Assembly: GCF_002019735.1 (NCBI RefSeq)
Contig: NZ_KV917378.1
Location: 1,948,869 to 2,012,868 of the forward strand
Direction: 5' to 3'
Source: Salipaludibacillus agaradhaerens
GTDB lineage: Bacteria > Bacillota > Bacilli > Bacillales > Salisediminibacteriaceae
Length of the DNA: 64,000 nucleotides
A program made the position numbers and the translations under genes. How positions within the stretch are numbered: the first letter of the stretch is position 1; every line of letters begins with the position of its first letter. The notes under the pieces were generated by a model. The model saw only the letters and a list, made by a program, of their open reading frames with translations. It did not search any database and was not told the origin of the DNA. Positions 9,475 through 17,746 of the stretch are shown piece by piece.

Positions 9475-9513
9475 TTTTACCATTCAGTTAACTGATTATT
9501 TAACTCATGTAAA
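9475..9513 (-). promoter_or_regulatory. Pho-box-like array upstream of the alkaline phosphatase
   Basis: Read on the minus strand, four hexamers recur every 11 bp: TTTACA (9508-9513), TAAATA (9497-9502), TTAACT (9486-9491) and GTAAAA (9475-9480). They match the Bacillus PhoP repeat TT(A/T/C)A(C/T)A at 6, 5, 5 and 4 of 6 positions. The array ends about 60 bp before the start codon. Confidence 0.55.
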
Positions 9514-9751
9514 CGAATTGAAGGTTATAAATACTTAGGACTTATACGGCACATAGAATATCAAATTTACATAAATATTTTAAATGACTAAAACTTTATA
9601 GTGACATCAATAAGACATTTTCATATAAATGACAGAGTTAAATATTAAAAACGAGACATTTATCTAATAGGATGGAGAGATCATATTAAGTTTGTGTTAA
9701 AAATGTGAACGCTTAATATTGCTATTTCCATTCGTATACGTATAGGGGTTG

Positions 9752-9910
9752 GGATTTTATGCGGCTCATCTTGGTTTCAGTAATAATCTCCCCAGTTTCA
9801 GCAATGACTCTCATTTTTTCAGCATTAAACTTGATTTTTCACGCAACCGACCCGTGATTTTACGCGACACATCTCGGTTTTAACAGTAACCTCTCCAGTT
9901 TCAGTAGCAG
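9752..9910. repeat. Imperfect direct repeats in the intergenic region
   Basis: Two copies of an approximately 55-bp unit (9752-9808 and 9855-9910) share GATTTTAYGCG, CATCTYGGTTT, and AGTAAYCTCYCCAGTTTCAG-like stretches. A partial third unit begins near 9832 (GATTTTTCACGCAACC). No frame is carried through them. They are unrelated to the main composite repeat family. Confidence 0.6.
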
Positions 9911-9917
9911 CCTTTCC

Positions 9918-10832
9918 TTAAGAGGATGTCCATTGACCACCGTTTACGTGAATTGTCTGGCCTGTTATGAAGCGCGCATCATCAGATGCCAGATAGACGT
10001 AGGCAGGTGCGATCTCAAATGGCTGAGCGTAACGTTGCATCGGGTTACTGTCACTCCCGACGATTGCCACTTGATCAGCTGGGAAACTGGCTGGGATGAG
10101 TGGCGCCCACGTAGCTCCTGGCGCTACCGTATTGACTCGAATACCGTCTTCAATTAAATTGTTCGCCAGTGCTCTCGTAAAGCCGACATTCGCTCCCTTC
10201 GTAGCAGTATAATCAATTAACTGATCATAGCCTACATAAGGCACAACAGAGGCCGTATTAATAATTGAAGCACCTCTTTTTAAGTATGGTAAAGCTGCTC
10301 GAGTTGTATAAAAATATGAGTAGACATTTAATTTAAACGTGTTATCAAACTGTTCATCGGTAATATCGAGCAAGCTTGCTTGTTGTAGCTGCATCCCTAC
10401 ATGATTACAAACGATATCGAGACGGCCAAACTTTGCAATTGTTTTAGCGACAATTTCTTCATTTTGCTCCTTTTCCCTTAAGTCTCCAGGCATCAATAAA
10501 GCGTGCTGTCCCAACTCTTCAATCCGCCGTTTTGTTCGTGTGGCATCTTCATGTTCATCATAATAAGCAATCGCCACATCTGCTCCTTCTTTAGCAAACG
10601 CAATCGCTACAGCGGCACCGATTCCACTGTCTCCACCAGTAATAAGCGCCACTTTGTTGATTAACTTTTCACTCCCTGTCTCATGTGGATTCTCCACAAT
10701 CGGGGCCGGTTCCATCAATCGCTCTACTCCTGGTTGCCGTTTCTGGCGCTGTTCAGGTACATTAATTGGCACATCTTCATAACATGTGACCTTACCGTAG
10801 TTTGGGTATAATGGATAATCTGAATTTTTCAT
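9918..10832 (-). CDS. Short-chain dehydrogenase/reductase, general-stress-protein type
   Basis: An NAD(P)-dependent oxidoreductase of 304 residues, the extended-N-terminus group that includes B. subtilis YdaD and YhxC. Residues 1-55 form the proline-rich lead typical of that group. The cofactor loop is TGGDSGIG (65-72). The catalytic set is S195, Y208 and K212 (DYTATKG). The C-terminus ends [14 protein letters not shown]. The start follows GTAGGAGGG. Substrate unknown; family members are often annotated as glucose-dehydrogenase-like. No convincing sigma-B promoter was seen upstream. Confidence 0.9.
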   Translation of the reverse strand: MKNSDYPLYPNYGKVTCYEDVPINVPEQRQKRQPGVERLMEPAPIVENPHETGSEKLINKVALITGGDSGIGAAVAIAFAKEGADVAIAYYDEHEDATRTKRRIEELGQHALLMPGDLREKEQNEEIVAKTIAKFGRLDIVCNHVGMQLQQASLLDITDEQFDNTFKLNVYSYFYTTRAALPYLKRGASIINTASVVPYVGYDQLIDYTATKGANVGFTRALANNLIEDGIRVNTVAPGATWAPLIPASFPADQVAIVGSDSNPMQRYAQPFEIAPAYVYLASDDARFITGQTIHVNGGQWTSS

Positions 10833-11159
10833 ATGATTCCCTCCTACCCATACATTATGAATGGTAGGCAGTTGCCGTGCATTTTAAATAGAGATACTCC
10901 TTTGGTGTACGGACAATAATACAGACGTTAGTATTACTTTAATTATCATTCCATACAAAAAATTAGTAACCAAATAAACTATGAAAGATGAAAGATGTAA
11001 CATGACAATTATAATAGATAAATGATCCTTACACCGCTATGAAGAATGAACATTCTGTTGTGGTGGACGTGACGTTTTTAAGAACACCTGAACGGGGCGA
11101 GAAAAGTGAAGCAGTCGATAAAAATTGACTTGGAGAGGCATTGGCAGAACGCAATATAA
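10833..11159. other. Intergenic stretch, no gene seen
   Basis: The upstream region of the dehydrogenase and the downstream region of the small membrane gene. I see no open frame with a ribosome site, no copy of the composite repeat and no structured leader. Confidence 0.45.
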
Positions 11160-11187
11160 GGCTCGACACCTAGTGAGTAGTCGAGCC
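11160..11187 (-). terminator. Hairpin after the small membrane protein gene
   Basis: GGCTCGAC (11160-11167) pairs with GTCGAGCC (11180-11187), eight bases past the stop. The following minus-strand sequence (TTATATTG) is only weakly T-rich. Confidence 0.55.
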
Positions 11188-11195
11188 AGAGGAAA

Positions 11196-11408
11196 CTATT
11201 TAAGAGATTGCTTAAACAAAATTAATCCAAACTGAGCGAATAACATAAAAATCAAAAATAGAAGCACATTTTTTGATAGGACATAACCATCAATCGCTAA
11301 TTCATAACCAGCAGGTATTAAAATGTGGGGTGAATAATAAAAATAAACTAAAATTCCAACTGATAGTATATAAATAATCAGACCCATTATTTTTTGTTTT
11401 TTCATCAT
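11196..11408 (-). CDS. Small two-helix membrane protein
   Basis: A 70-residue hydrophobic protein with two predicted membrane segments (about 8-25 and 45-64) and a basic start, MMKKQK. Its ATG is directly adjacent to the stop codon of the preceding frame, so the two are co-transcribed and probably coupled. No family recognised. Because the upstream gene is frameshifted, expression may be affected. Confidence 0.6.
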   Translation of the reverse strand: MMKKQKIMGLIIYILSVGILVYFYYSPHILIPAGYELAIDGYVLSKNVLLFLIFMLFAQFGLILFKQSLK

Positions 11409-11993
11409 TTAGTACCTTATCCACTTGTATTCTCCGTAAAACGGAGTTTTAATTTTATATGGCCGGCGATCTCTAACGGCTTTACCTGTCTTAGTGATCC
11501 GTGTTCCTTTTTCTACATTGTATTTCACTCTGTAACCTAAATAGACTCTAGAATTTTTTGGGACATTTAATGTATACCCCATACTTCTCTTAGATTTATT
11601 TAACGAAAAAACTAAGTTAGCATAGCTCCCACTAGCAACCGTTCCAAAAGTTGTTATTCGATTTGAAGAAATAGAACCACCTGCACTACCAGTACTAATT
11701 TTATCTGAAATCCTTCTAAAACTAGACCATTCTGTTGTTTTTTTTGACATTCGATTTTGAATAATTTAAAGTTCGAATCATCCCGCCATTTATTTCAACA
11801 TGTTGTGATTCCCCCAACACATGTTTTACTACATAACGCTCTTTTTCAATCAAAATATCATTTTCCTCTAAAATTTCTTCTAGCCCTAAAGCATCTATAT
11901 TTTCTAAATCTGTACTACTTTTGCAATACTCCCACTAGTTGTTACTGGAGAGACAACTAAAAGCATTGCAATTAACAAAAATAAGCATTTCAC
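11409..11993 (-). pseudogene. Secreted protein gene broken by two frameshifts
   Basis: Three reading frames together make one coherent secreted protein. A GTG at 11993 opens a clear signal peptide (MKCLFLLIAMLLVVSPVTTS). A second frame continues STDLENIDALGLEEILEEND through NGGMIRTLNYSKS. The last 113 codons (ending YGEYKWIRY) are in a third frame. One shift lies near 11935 and the second at an eight-A run near 11737. The 113-codon piece alone has no ribosome site. It is either a decayed gene or the result of homopolymer sequencing errors. The family is not recognised. Confidence 0.6.
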
Positions 11994-12264
11994 TTTCCCC
12001 TTCAAAACCCTCCTTATTTACATGAGTATAATAAATTCTACATTTATTGGCTAAATCCTGCTTATTTTTTTATTTAATCCAATTTAATCATTTACTCTCA
12101 AACTTGCTTACTAGAAAAGCCCTCGTTTTATCATCATCAAACTAGCATTTCCATCTTGAAACGATGTATAATTTAACCACTTCTATCTTAGAAAGGGTTG
12201 AATGATGCACAGAAACGATTATTTTTTCCTCATATAATCATTCTATAAATGGAGGTAAAATAAT

Positions 12265-12801
12265 TTGCTAACAGAACGCCAAACTGAACGATTAGTCATG
12301 AGACAAGTGAAAGCAGAAGATGCTGAGAGCCTTTTTCCTATCTGGTCTGATCCTCGCGTCACACAGTTTATGAATATCACAACCTTCAGCCACCAGAACG
12401 AGGCTGTTGACATGATTAATTACTTAAACGAACTTGCTGAGCAACAACAGGCGCTCCGTTTCTCAATCATTGAGAAAAAATCCGGGCGCATTATTGGGTC
12501 ATGCGGCTATCATTTACTTGATCTAAAAAACGAAAAAACCGAGATTGGTTATGAACTCGCTTACCCTTACTGGAGAAAAGGTTATGGCACTGAGGTGGTC
12601 AAAGATTTAATCGATGCCGCCTTCTTAAAACTCAACCTTCATCGTATTGAAGCAAAAGTTGAACCAAACAACGTGAATTCAATTCGACTTTTAGAAAAGG
12701 TGAACTTCCTATACGAGGGAACCTTGAGGGAAAGTGAAAAATCTGGTGACACTTATAGTGATCTCCAACTCTATTCTTTATTGAAAACTGATAGTCGCTA
12801 A
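12265..12801 (+). CDS. GNAT acetyltransferase, RimJ/RimL type
   Basis: An acetyl-CoA-dependent N-acetyltransferase of 178 residues. The start is TTG at 12265, eight bases after GGAGGT. The family signature is complete: TERLVMRQVKAEDA at the start, the central EIGYELAYPYWRKGYG acetyl-CoA loop, and AKVEPNNVNSIRLLEKVNF then YEGTLRE at the end. Such proteins acetylate protein N-termini, spermidine-like amines or small molecules, so the substrate is unknown. It stands alone, with a hairpin downstream. Confidence 0.9.
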   Translation: MLTERQTERLVMRQVKAEDAESLFPIWSDPRVTQFMNITTFSHQNEAVDMINYLNELAEQQQALRFSIIEKKSGRIIGSCGYHLLDLKNEKTEIGYELAYPYWRKGYGTEVVKDLIDAAFLKLNLHRIEAKVEPNNVNSIRLLEKVNFLYEGTLRESEKSGDTYSDLQLYSLLKTDSR

Positions 12802-12920
12802 CTGTATCTCCTATTTTAAAAAAGGATGACTCATATGTTTAACGAAGCTGTCATCATATCAAGGGTTTAGCAACCACAAACATCGACTATCAGATGGCGG
12901 CTCAAAGCCGCCTGATCAAA

Positions 12921-12948
12921 AGCCCCTACCTACGCTTAGGTGGGGGCT
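12921..12948 (+). terminator. Strong hairpin after the GNAT gene
   Basis: AGCCCCTACCTA (12921-12932) pairs with TAGGTGGGGGCT (12937-12948), with one bulge, then ATAACTTTT. It serves as a terminator. The shape also resembles subterminal hairpins of IS200/IS605 elements, but no transposase is present. Confidence 0.6.
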
Positions 12949-12969
12949 ATAACTTTTAAAATACTTAAG

Positions 12970-13018
12970 AATCAGGGAGAAGGGCTAAAGCGCTCACTGA
13001 TTGAAGGTTCGTTCTATT
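12970..13018 (-). repeat. Composite intergenic repeat, copy 3 (module A, reverse)
   Basis: The reverse complement reads AACGAACCTTCAATCAGTGA, then CTTCTCCCTGATT. The second module is missing. It lies just beyond the 3' end of the MATE gene. Confidence 0.6.
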
Positions 13019-13031
13019 CTATTAATCTTTT

Positions 13032-14378
13032 TTAAGCTGCTTTACATACTTGGGCTATTTTGGTGTGTAATCGCGAAATATATGCCCATAAAAATATTGT
13101 ACGTCCAAAACTAAACACGATAAATGCTAGCCACAATCCATGATTTTGCCATGAAGGAAATGTCAGCGCATATACGGCAAAAAATAAAATTAACGATACT
13201 ATCATTGAGTTTCGAATGGGGGCTCCTTCTGTAGCTCCGGTAAACATCCCATACAATAATAATCCCCAAAACGTTACTAAAGGATATAACAATATCCAAA
13301 AATAATACGTTAACGCGAGATCTTTTACACTGTCAATTGTTGTGAAAAGTGCTAGAAATGGCTCTTTAAATACGAACAGTAGGATCACCATCACCACGGA
13401 CAGACCTAACCCCCAAATAAAAGACAAGGCTTTTGTTCGTTTAAACAACTCATAGTTAGATTGTCCGAACGCCCTTCCTGTTAAAATACTGTTAGCGCCA
13501 GCAAGTCCGTCATACATGTATGCCAATAAATAATGAATTTGAATTAAAATAGCATTGGCTGCAAGTATCTCCACACCCAATTCCGAACCTTTTGCAGTGA
13601 AAAAGCCCAACATAGATAATAAACATAGTGTCCGAATAAATAAATCTCTGTTCATTTTTAACATAGAAACAAACTTTTCTTTTTGTAAAAAAGCATTGGT
13701 ACGCCAATTTTCAAATGAGAAGATAGCCAGTTTGTTTAATACGAAAAGACCGATAATGACGGTGCTCACTTCAGCGAATAATGTCGCAAATGCCACCCCT
13801 TTAACTCCGAGATTGAGACCAAGAACAAGAAAAACACTAAGAAAAATATTGCTTATATTCATGTAAAGTTGCAGAGCAAGTGATAACTTCACCCTTGCTG
13901 AACCAATTAACCAGCCAAGCACACAATAATTTAATAATGCAAATGGTGCGCCCCAAATTCTAATTGAGAAATAGTCTGATGCCAACTGTTTTACAGAAGG
14001 TGTTGTGTCAATTAGCAAAAAAGCACTCTTTTCAATTGGAATCTGTAAAATGATAAATAGTAAGCCAAAGCTTACTGCTAAAAGGGCCGGCCGAACAAAC
14101 GCAGCTATTAACTCCTGAGGTTGTTTCATGCCACTTGCTTGAGCAGTGAATCCAGACGTTCCCACTTTCAAAAATCCAAGTAACCAATAAATCGTATTAA
14201 ATATTAATGTGCCTATTGCAACGCCACCTATATAAGTAGGATCAGGCATGCGACCTACGACAGCTGTATCAACCGCCCCTAGAAGCGGTGTTGTAACTGC
14301 TGATAGTGTGATAGGAATAACTAAAAAAAGATACTGTTTAGTTGTTATACTCGTTTGATCAAGCGCTGGTTTTCTCAT
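13032..14378 (-). CDS. MATE family efflux transporter (DinF-like)
   Basis: A 448-residue membrane protein with twelve predicted helices in two pseudo-symmetric halves. The N-terminal half carries the MATE hallmark VDTAVVGR with the preceding proline-rich segment, and GTSGFTAQASG follows. The GAxxILxGRAFGQ-like stretch in the second half fits the DinF branch. It would export cationic drugs or other small molecules using a Na+ or H+ gradient; the substrate is unknown. It lies next to a decayed ABC ATPase and about 600 bp from the fosfomycin locus, but nothing ties it to that pathway. Confidence 0.9.
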   Translation of the reverse strand: MRKPALDQTSITTKQYLFLVIPITLSAVTTPLLGAVDTAVVGRMPDPTYIGGVAIGTLIFNTIYWLLGFLKVGTSGFTAQASGMKQPQELIAAFVRPALLAVSFGLLFIILQIPIEKSAFLLIDTTPSVKQLASDYFSIRIWGAPFALLNYCVLGWLIGSARVKLSLALQLYMNISNIFLSVFLVLGLNLGVKGVAFATLFAEVSTVIIGLFVLNKLAIFSFENWRTNAFLQKEKFVSMLKMNRDLFIRTLCLLSMLGFFTAKGSELGVEILAANAILIQIHYLLAYMYDGLAGANSILTGRAFGQSNYELFKRTKALSFIWGLGLSVVMVILLFVFKEPFLALFTTIDSVKDLALTYYFWILLYPLVTFWGLLLYGMFTGATEGAPIRNSMIVSLILFFAVYALTFPSWQNHGLWLAFIVFSFGRTIFLWAYISRLHTKIAQVCKAA

Positions 14379-14414
14379 AACTTTTACTCATTACCTTTAC
14401 CTTTCACTTTTATA

Positions 14415-14850
14415 TCATTGTCTTTGATGATGGCAACCGATGTCTAAAACAGAGGTAAGTAACTTTTTAGAATAACGATGTGTCAGATGGGGCAAATTTT
14501 CCATTTGATCGATTGATTCCACTACAAGACCATTTTTCATAAACATCACCCGATCACAAATATACGTCACGGCTGTTAAATCATGCGTGATGAATACATA
14601 TGATAAATGATACTCTTTCTTTAGCTCAATGAGAAGATCCAATATTTGAAGTTGGGTCGTCACATCTAGAGAGCTTATTGCTTCATCTAATAAAATAACT
14701 TTTGGATGGGTCGCCCCAGCCCTTGCAATTCAATTCCATTGTAACTGCCCCCCACTCAGTTCGTGTGTGGGGGGTACTAGTCATATGATGTGAGCTTAAA
14801 CCAACTTCATTAAGCAAATGTGGTTTTTTCTCACATGTCACTTATGGATA
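14415..14850 (-). pseudogene. Decayed oligopeptide/nickel-type ABC ATPase
   Basis: Only the C-terminal half of a Dpp/Opp/Nik-type ATPase is left. ELSGGQLQWN is followed by an in-frame TGA where RVxIARA is expected. The frame then resumes with a Walker B (VILLDEAISSLD) and the H-loop (VFITHDL). Upstream, LLNEVGLSSHH is joined to the signature motif only through a frame change. The Walker A half is absent. Intact relatives occur near 61-62 kb. Confidence 0.8.
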
Positions 14851-14968
14851 TTTTTCTGTCGTGTGCAAAAGCCCAGTTATCCATAGGATACACTGTAAAT
14901 CTAGTATTTACTTGTGACGCAATCTAGAGAGACACCCTACTTCTCCAGCTACAGCTTTACAAACACAA

Positions 14969-16198
14969 TTATTTAAGATCTGTTAAACGTGTTCTTAAAG
15001 CCAATATGGCTATGATTAACAAAAACATTGAGGTCATAAGAAAAATGAGATTTACCTCTATTATGTCGGCAAGATAGGTAATGACTAAAAAAGAAAATGG
15101 CAGAGCTAGCTTCATGATCATTGAAGATGTCCCAATGACTCTTCCTAAAAGGTGCGATGGGGTGCTTTCTTGTCTCAAAGCAAAATAATGCACATTACAG
15201 ATAGTCGCACTAAATCCTACAAAAAACATACTCATACAAATAACATACCAATTAGAAGACAGAAAAATAGCAAATTGAGCTAGGCTGACAGTAAAAGTAG
15301 CCAGGATAAATATGTACCCTCTATTTACATAATCTTTACTATATTTAGCTATTAGTGTTGCAACAACGCCACCAATAGCTGAAATACTAAAAATCAAGCC
15401 TAATTGTCCTTCAGTGATACCAATAACATCAAGTGCATAAAATATTAGAATCGTACTAGTAGACACTGATGCTATATTATTTCCTAAAATTAATAATGTG
15501 GCACTGAACAAAGCTTTACTTCCATAAAGTTGTGTCCATCCCTCTATAATATCTTTTTTTAAGTTAAAATGGGATCGCGGCTCATAGGAAGGAAGCTTTA
15601 CAGGTAATACACAAACTAATAAAACGATTAATCCAAGCAAAGTAATACTCAGGCCTACAACATAAGTCGTATAAAGTATAATTGCCCCAGCCATAGCAGG
15701 TCCTATTGAATTAAAAATCGTATTGGTAAACGTAATATAAGCATTAGCGGTAGTCAGCTGGCTCTTATCAACTATAGAAGGGATAATTGATTGATAAGTA
15801 TTCGCAAAAGCATAAATACACGTGTAAATAAAAAAGCCTAGTAAATATAGATGCCATAGTTGAATAGTTGAGGTAGCAAGAAGTAAGATGATGAATATAA
15901 CGGAAAAAATTTTAATCAAAATTGATAACAGCATGATTCTCTTTCGATTGAACCAATCAATGAGAACCCCAATAAGAATCCCTAAAACGACATTAGGTAT
16001 AAACTCGATCGCTTTCATTGTTCCCATGTAAAAAGATGAGGATGTCAAATCATAAATGATCAAAGGGATACTTAAAGCAAATATATGGAATGTAAAATTG
16101 TGTGCAGAATGACCAAGCAATAAAAATAAGAAATTCTTATTTTTCCAAACTTGCTTTTCTTTTAATTTTGTTTTTTCTTCTAAGTTTGCTAAACTCAC
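14969..16198 (-). CDS. MFS exporter next to the fosfomycin genes
   Basis: A 409-residue major facilitator protein with twelve predicted helices, of the macrolide-efflux-like MFS_3 type. The loop after helix 2 reads GVLIDWFNRKR, a variant of the MFS loop motif. The start follows AGGGGGAG. It is the last gene of the same-strand series that begins with the phosphonomethylmalate synthase, separated from the GGDEF gene only by a terminator-like hairpin. Position suggests export of fosfomycin or an inactive phosphorylated form (inference). The sequence alone does not define the substrate. Confidence 0.88.
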   Translation of the reverse strand: MSLANLEEKTKLKEKQVWKNKNFLFLLLGHSAHNFTFHIFALSIPLIIYDLTSSSFYMGTMKAIEFIPNVVLGILIGVLIDWFNRKRIMLLSILIKIFSVIFIILLLATSTIQLWHLYLLGFFIYTCIYAFANTYQSIIPSIVDKSQLTTANAYITFTNTIFNSIGPAMAGAIILYTTYVVGLSITLLGLIVLLVCVLPVKLPSYEPRSHFNLKKDIIEGWTQLYGSKALFSATLLILGNNIASVSTSTILIFYALDVIGITEGQLGLIFSISAIGGVVATLIAKYSKDYVNRGYIFILATFTVSLAQFAIFLSSNWYVICMSMFFVGFSATICNVHYFALRQESTPSHLLGRVIGTSSMIMKLALPFSFLVITYLADIIEVNLIFLMTSMFLLIIAILALRTRLTDLK

Positions 16199-16212
16199 AT
16201 TTTGCTCCCCCT

Positions 16213-16238
16213 AAAAAGGCGGTATTCTTCTACCGCCT
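16213..16238 (-). terminator. Terminator or attenuator between the GGDEF gene and the MFS gene
   Basis: AGGCGGTA (16231-16238 on the minus strand) pairs with TACCGCCT (16217-16224) around a six-base loop, followed by TTTTT. It begins inside the GGDEF stop and ends just before the MFS ribosome site. Partial termination would lower exporter expression relative to the upstream genes. Confidence 0.75.
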
Positions 16239-16815
16239 AAAGTTCATCGTGACGTCTAAAAAACTCATTTAAAGCAAGCCTAAGAATATCAGCTTCCTTA
16301 TTATTCGTCTTTTCAGCATACATTTTTAAGCGTTTCAGCTGGTAAGGGTAATAGTAATTACTTTTCATTATTTTTTGATCTTTTTCTGGCTGCATAATCA
16401 TATTTCTACCTTCCTGTTTAGCACGGTAAAGACCCTCTTCAGCACCTGTTAGAACTTGACTTGCATGATCACCATGTTCTGAATTAGAAGCAATTCCTGC
16501 ACTAAATGTTAGATGAAACGTGTTCTTCTCACTATTTTTCCATGCATGCTTCAAGTCCATTAACAGATTAAGTGCTTTATCACTTTTGCAGCCCTCTAAA
16601 ATAAGGATAAATTCATCTCTTCCTACATAGTATGCATCGCAAGGGAGCGTATCTTTAACTACCTCTAAAAATGTTCGTGTAATCTCCTCTAAAGCTCCTT
16701 TTTCAGGTTTGCATTTGTCTATATCAACAAATGCTAATGTGTAGTGCTTATCTCTGTACTTCTCATCAATACCTTCTAACAACTTATTTAATTTCTGTTC
16801 AATATTAATATCCAT
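16237..16815 (-). CDS. Degenerate GGDEF protein with a ribbon-helix-helix-like C-terminus
   Basis: A soluble 192-residue protein. Residues 1-140 match a GGDEF domain: LAFVDIDKCKPEKG carries the metal aspartate, but the signature is YVGRDEF instead of GGDEF. FSAGIAS and GLYRAKQEGRN follow. Catalysis is therefore doubtful, although GTP or c-di-GMP binding remains possible. Residues about 150-192 (NYYYPYQLKRLKMYAEKT, then ILRLALNEFF) look like a MetJ/Arc-type DNA-binding fold. This could be a nucleotide-responsive repressor. It has its own consensus promoter whose spacing predicts a leaderless mRNA, and no ribosome site is present. Both domain calls are by eye. Confidence 0.7.
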   Translation of the reverse strand: MDINIEQKLNKLLEGIDEKYRDKHYTLAFVDIDKCKPEKGALEEITRTFLEVVKDTLPCDAYYVGRDEFILILEGCKSDKALNLLMDLKHAWKNSEKNTFHLTFSAGIASNSEHGDHASQVLTGAEEGLYRAKQEGRNMIMQPEKDQKIMKSNYYYPYQLKRLKMYAEKTNNKEADILRLALNEFFRRHDEL

Positions 16816-16821
16816 ATGATC

Positions 16822-16849
16822 ATTATATACATAAACATATATATGTCAA
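16822..16849 (-). promoter_or_regulatory. Consensus sigma-A promoter of the GGDEF gene
   Basis: TTGACA (16844-16849) and TATAAT (16822-16827) are perfect hexamers 16 bp apart, squeezed into the 34-bp gap after pepM. Only six bases separate the -10 box from the ATG, so transcription should begin at or next to the start codon. The spacer shares 21 of 24 positions with a motif at 26951-26974, upstream of the peptide operon. Confidence 0.8.
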
Positions 16850-17746
16850 TTAGGTTTTAGATAGTTGTTTCGCTTGGTAATTATCATATTTCTCTTCATT
16901 TAATAACATGTTATTCATCCCTTGCAATTCAAAAATGCTTTCCATTGATTCTAAATCATTATTTATTTGTTCTAAAGATCCTGAACGCCCTAGCTTGAAT
17001 AGTGTATTATTCATCGCTTTAATAGCAGAGCGTAACCCCTGATTAGCGTAAATTACCATTTTAATCTTTAATTGTTTTATTTGCACTTCTGTTAAAGAGG
17101 GATAAGTCGTTGGAACAATGACTATAGGCGTGTTTGATTTCCACCTCCCCCTAAATTCTTCAATTTCATATGAAGTCCTTTTTTTCGAATGGATAAGAAT
17201 CATATCTGCCCCAGCTTCCTCATATGCTTCCGCTCTTTCAATAGCCTCTTCTATGCTCAAACCTGCAATCAAAGCTTCCACTCTAGCAATGACTACAAAA
17301 TCATCACATACTTGGGTATTTTTAGCCGCTTTTATTTTCGCCGCAAATTCATGTTTGTCGGCTAATTTTTGTCTCTTATTAATAAAACTATTAACTTTAG
17401 GAAATAGTTTATCTTCAAGACATATCCCTGTGATACCAGCCTTCTCGTACTTTTTCACCATCTCTATAACGTTATTAACATTACCAAACCCTGAGTCACA
17501 GTCTGCTATAACTGGAATATTTACTGCTTCTACCATCATTTCAGCAGCTCGGAGAAACTCCGTCATCGTTAGTATGTTGGCATCTGGCTTACCATGACTA
17601 GCAGATATCTCAAATCCACTAGCCCATATCGCTTCAAATCCATTCTTTTCCGCTATTTTGGCACTGATAGCATCATGAGCACCAATTGTACGAATAAGCT
17701 TATCTGGATTATTTAAATAATGTCTAAAAAGGTGTCTAGGTTTCAT
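16850..17746 (-). CDS. pepM: Phosphoenolpyruvate mutase
   Basis: Rearranges PEP to phosphonopyruvate, making the C-P bond that begins nearly all phosphonate biosynthesis. The 298-residue protein has the isocitrate-lyase-superfamily metal motif (ADCDSGFGN, D82 and D84). It has the diagnostic mutase loop EDKLFPKVNS (111-120), matching EDKxxxKxNS. This separates it from lyases and hydrolases of the superfamily. Its start overlaps the end of the upstream dehydrogenase by 11 bp, so the genes are coupled. It is the last enzyme gene of the fosfomycin operon before the GGDEF gene. Confidence 0.95.
   Translation of the reverse strand: MKPRHLFRHYLNNPDKLIRTIGAHDAISAKIAEKNGFEAIWASGFEISASHGKPDANILTMTEFLRAAEMMVEAVNIPVIADCDSGFGNVNNVIEMVKKYEKAGITGICLEDKLFPKVNSFINKRQKLADKHEFAAKIKAAKNTQVCDDFVVIARVEALIAGLSIEEAIERAEAYEEAGADMILIHSKKRTSYEIEEFRGRWKSNTPIVIVPTTYPSLTEVQIKQLKIKMVIYANQGLRSAIKAMNNTLFKLGRSGSLEQINNDLESMESIFELQGMNNMLLNEEKYDNYQAKQLSKT

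Noticed and set aside
12861-12950. Relic end of an IS200/IS605 element
   Set aside because: The AGCCCC/GGGGCT hairpin resembles such ends, but no transposase or TnpB fragment is adjacent and a terminator explains it.
17118-17597. 159-codon plus-strand frame inside pepM
   Set aside because: Exact antisense shadow of PEP mutase with no ribosome site.
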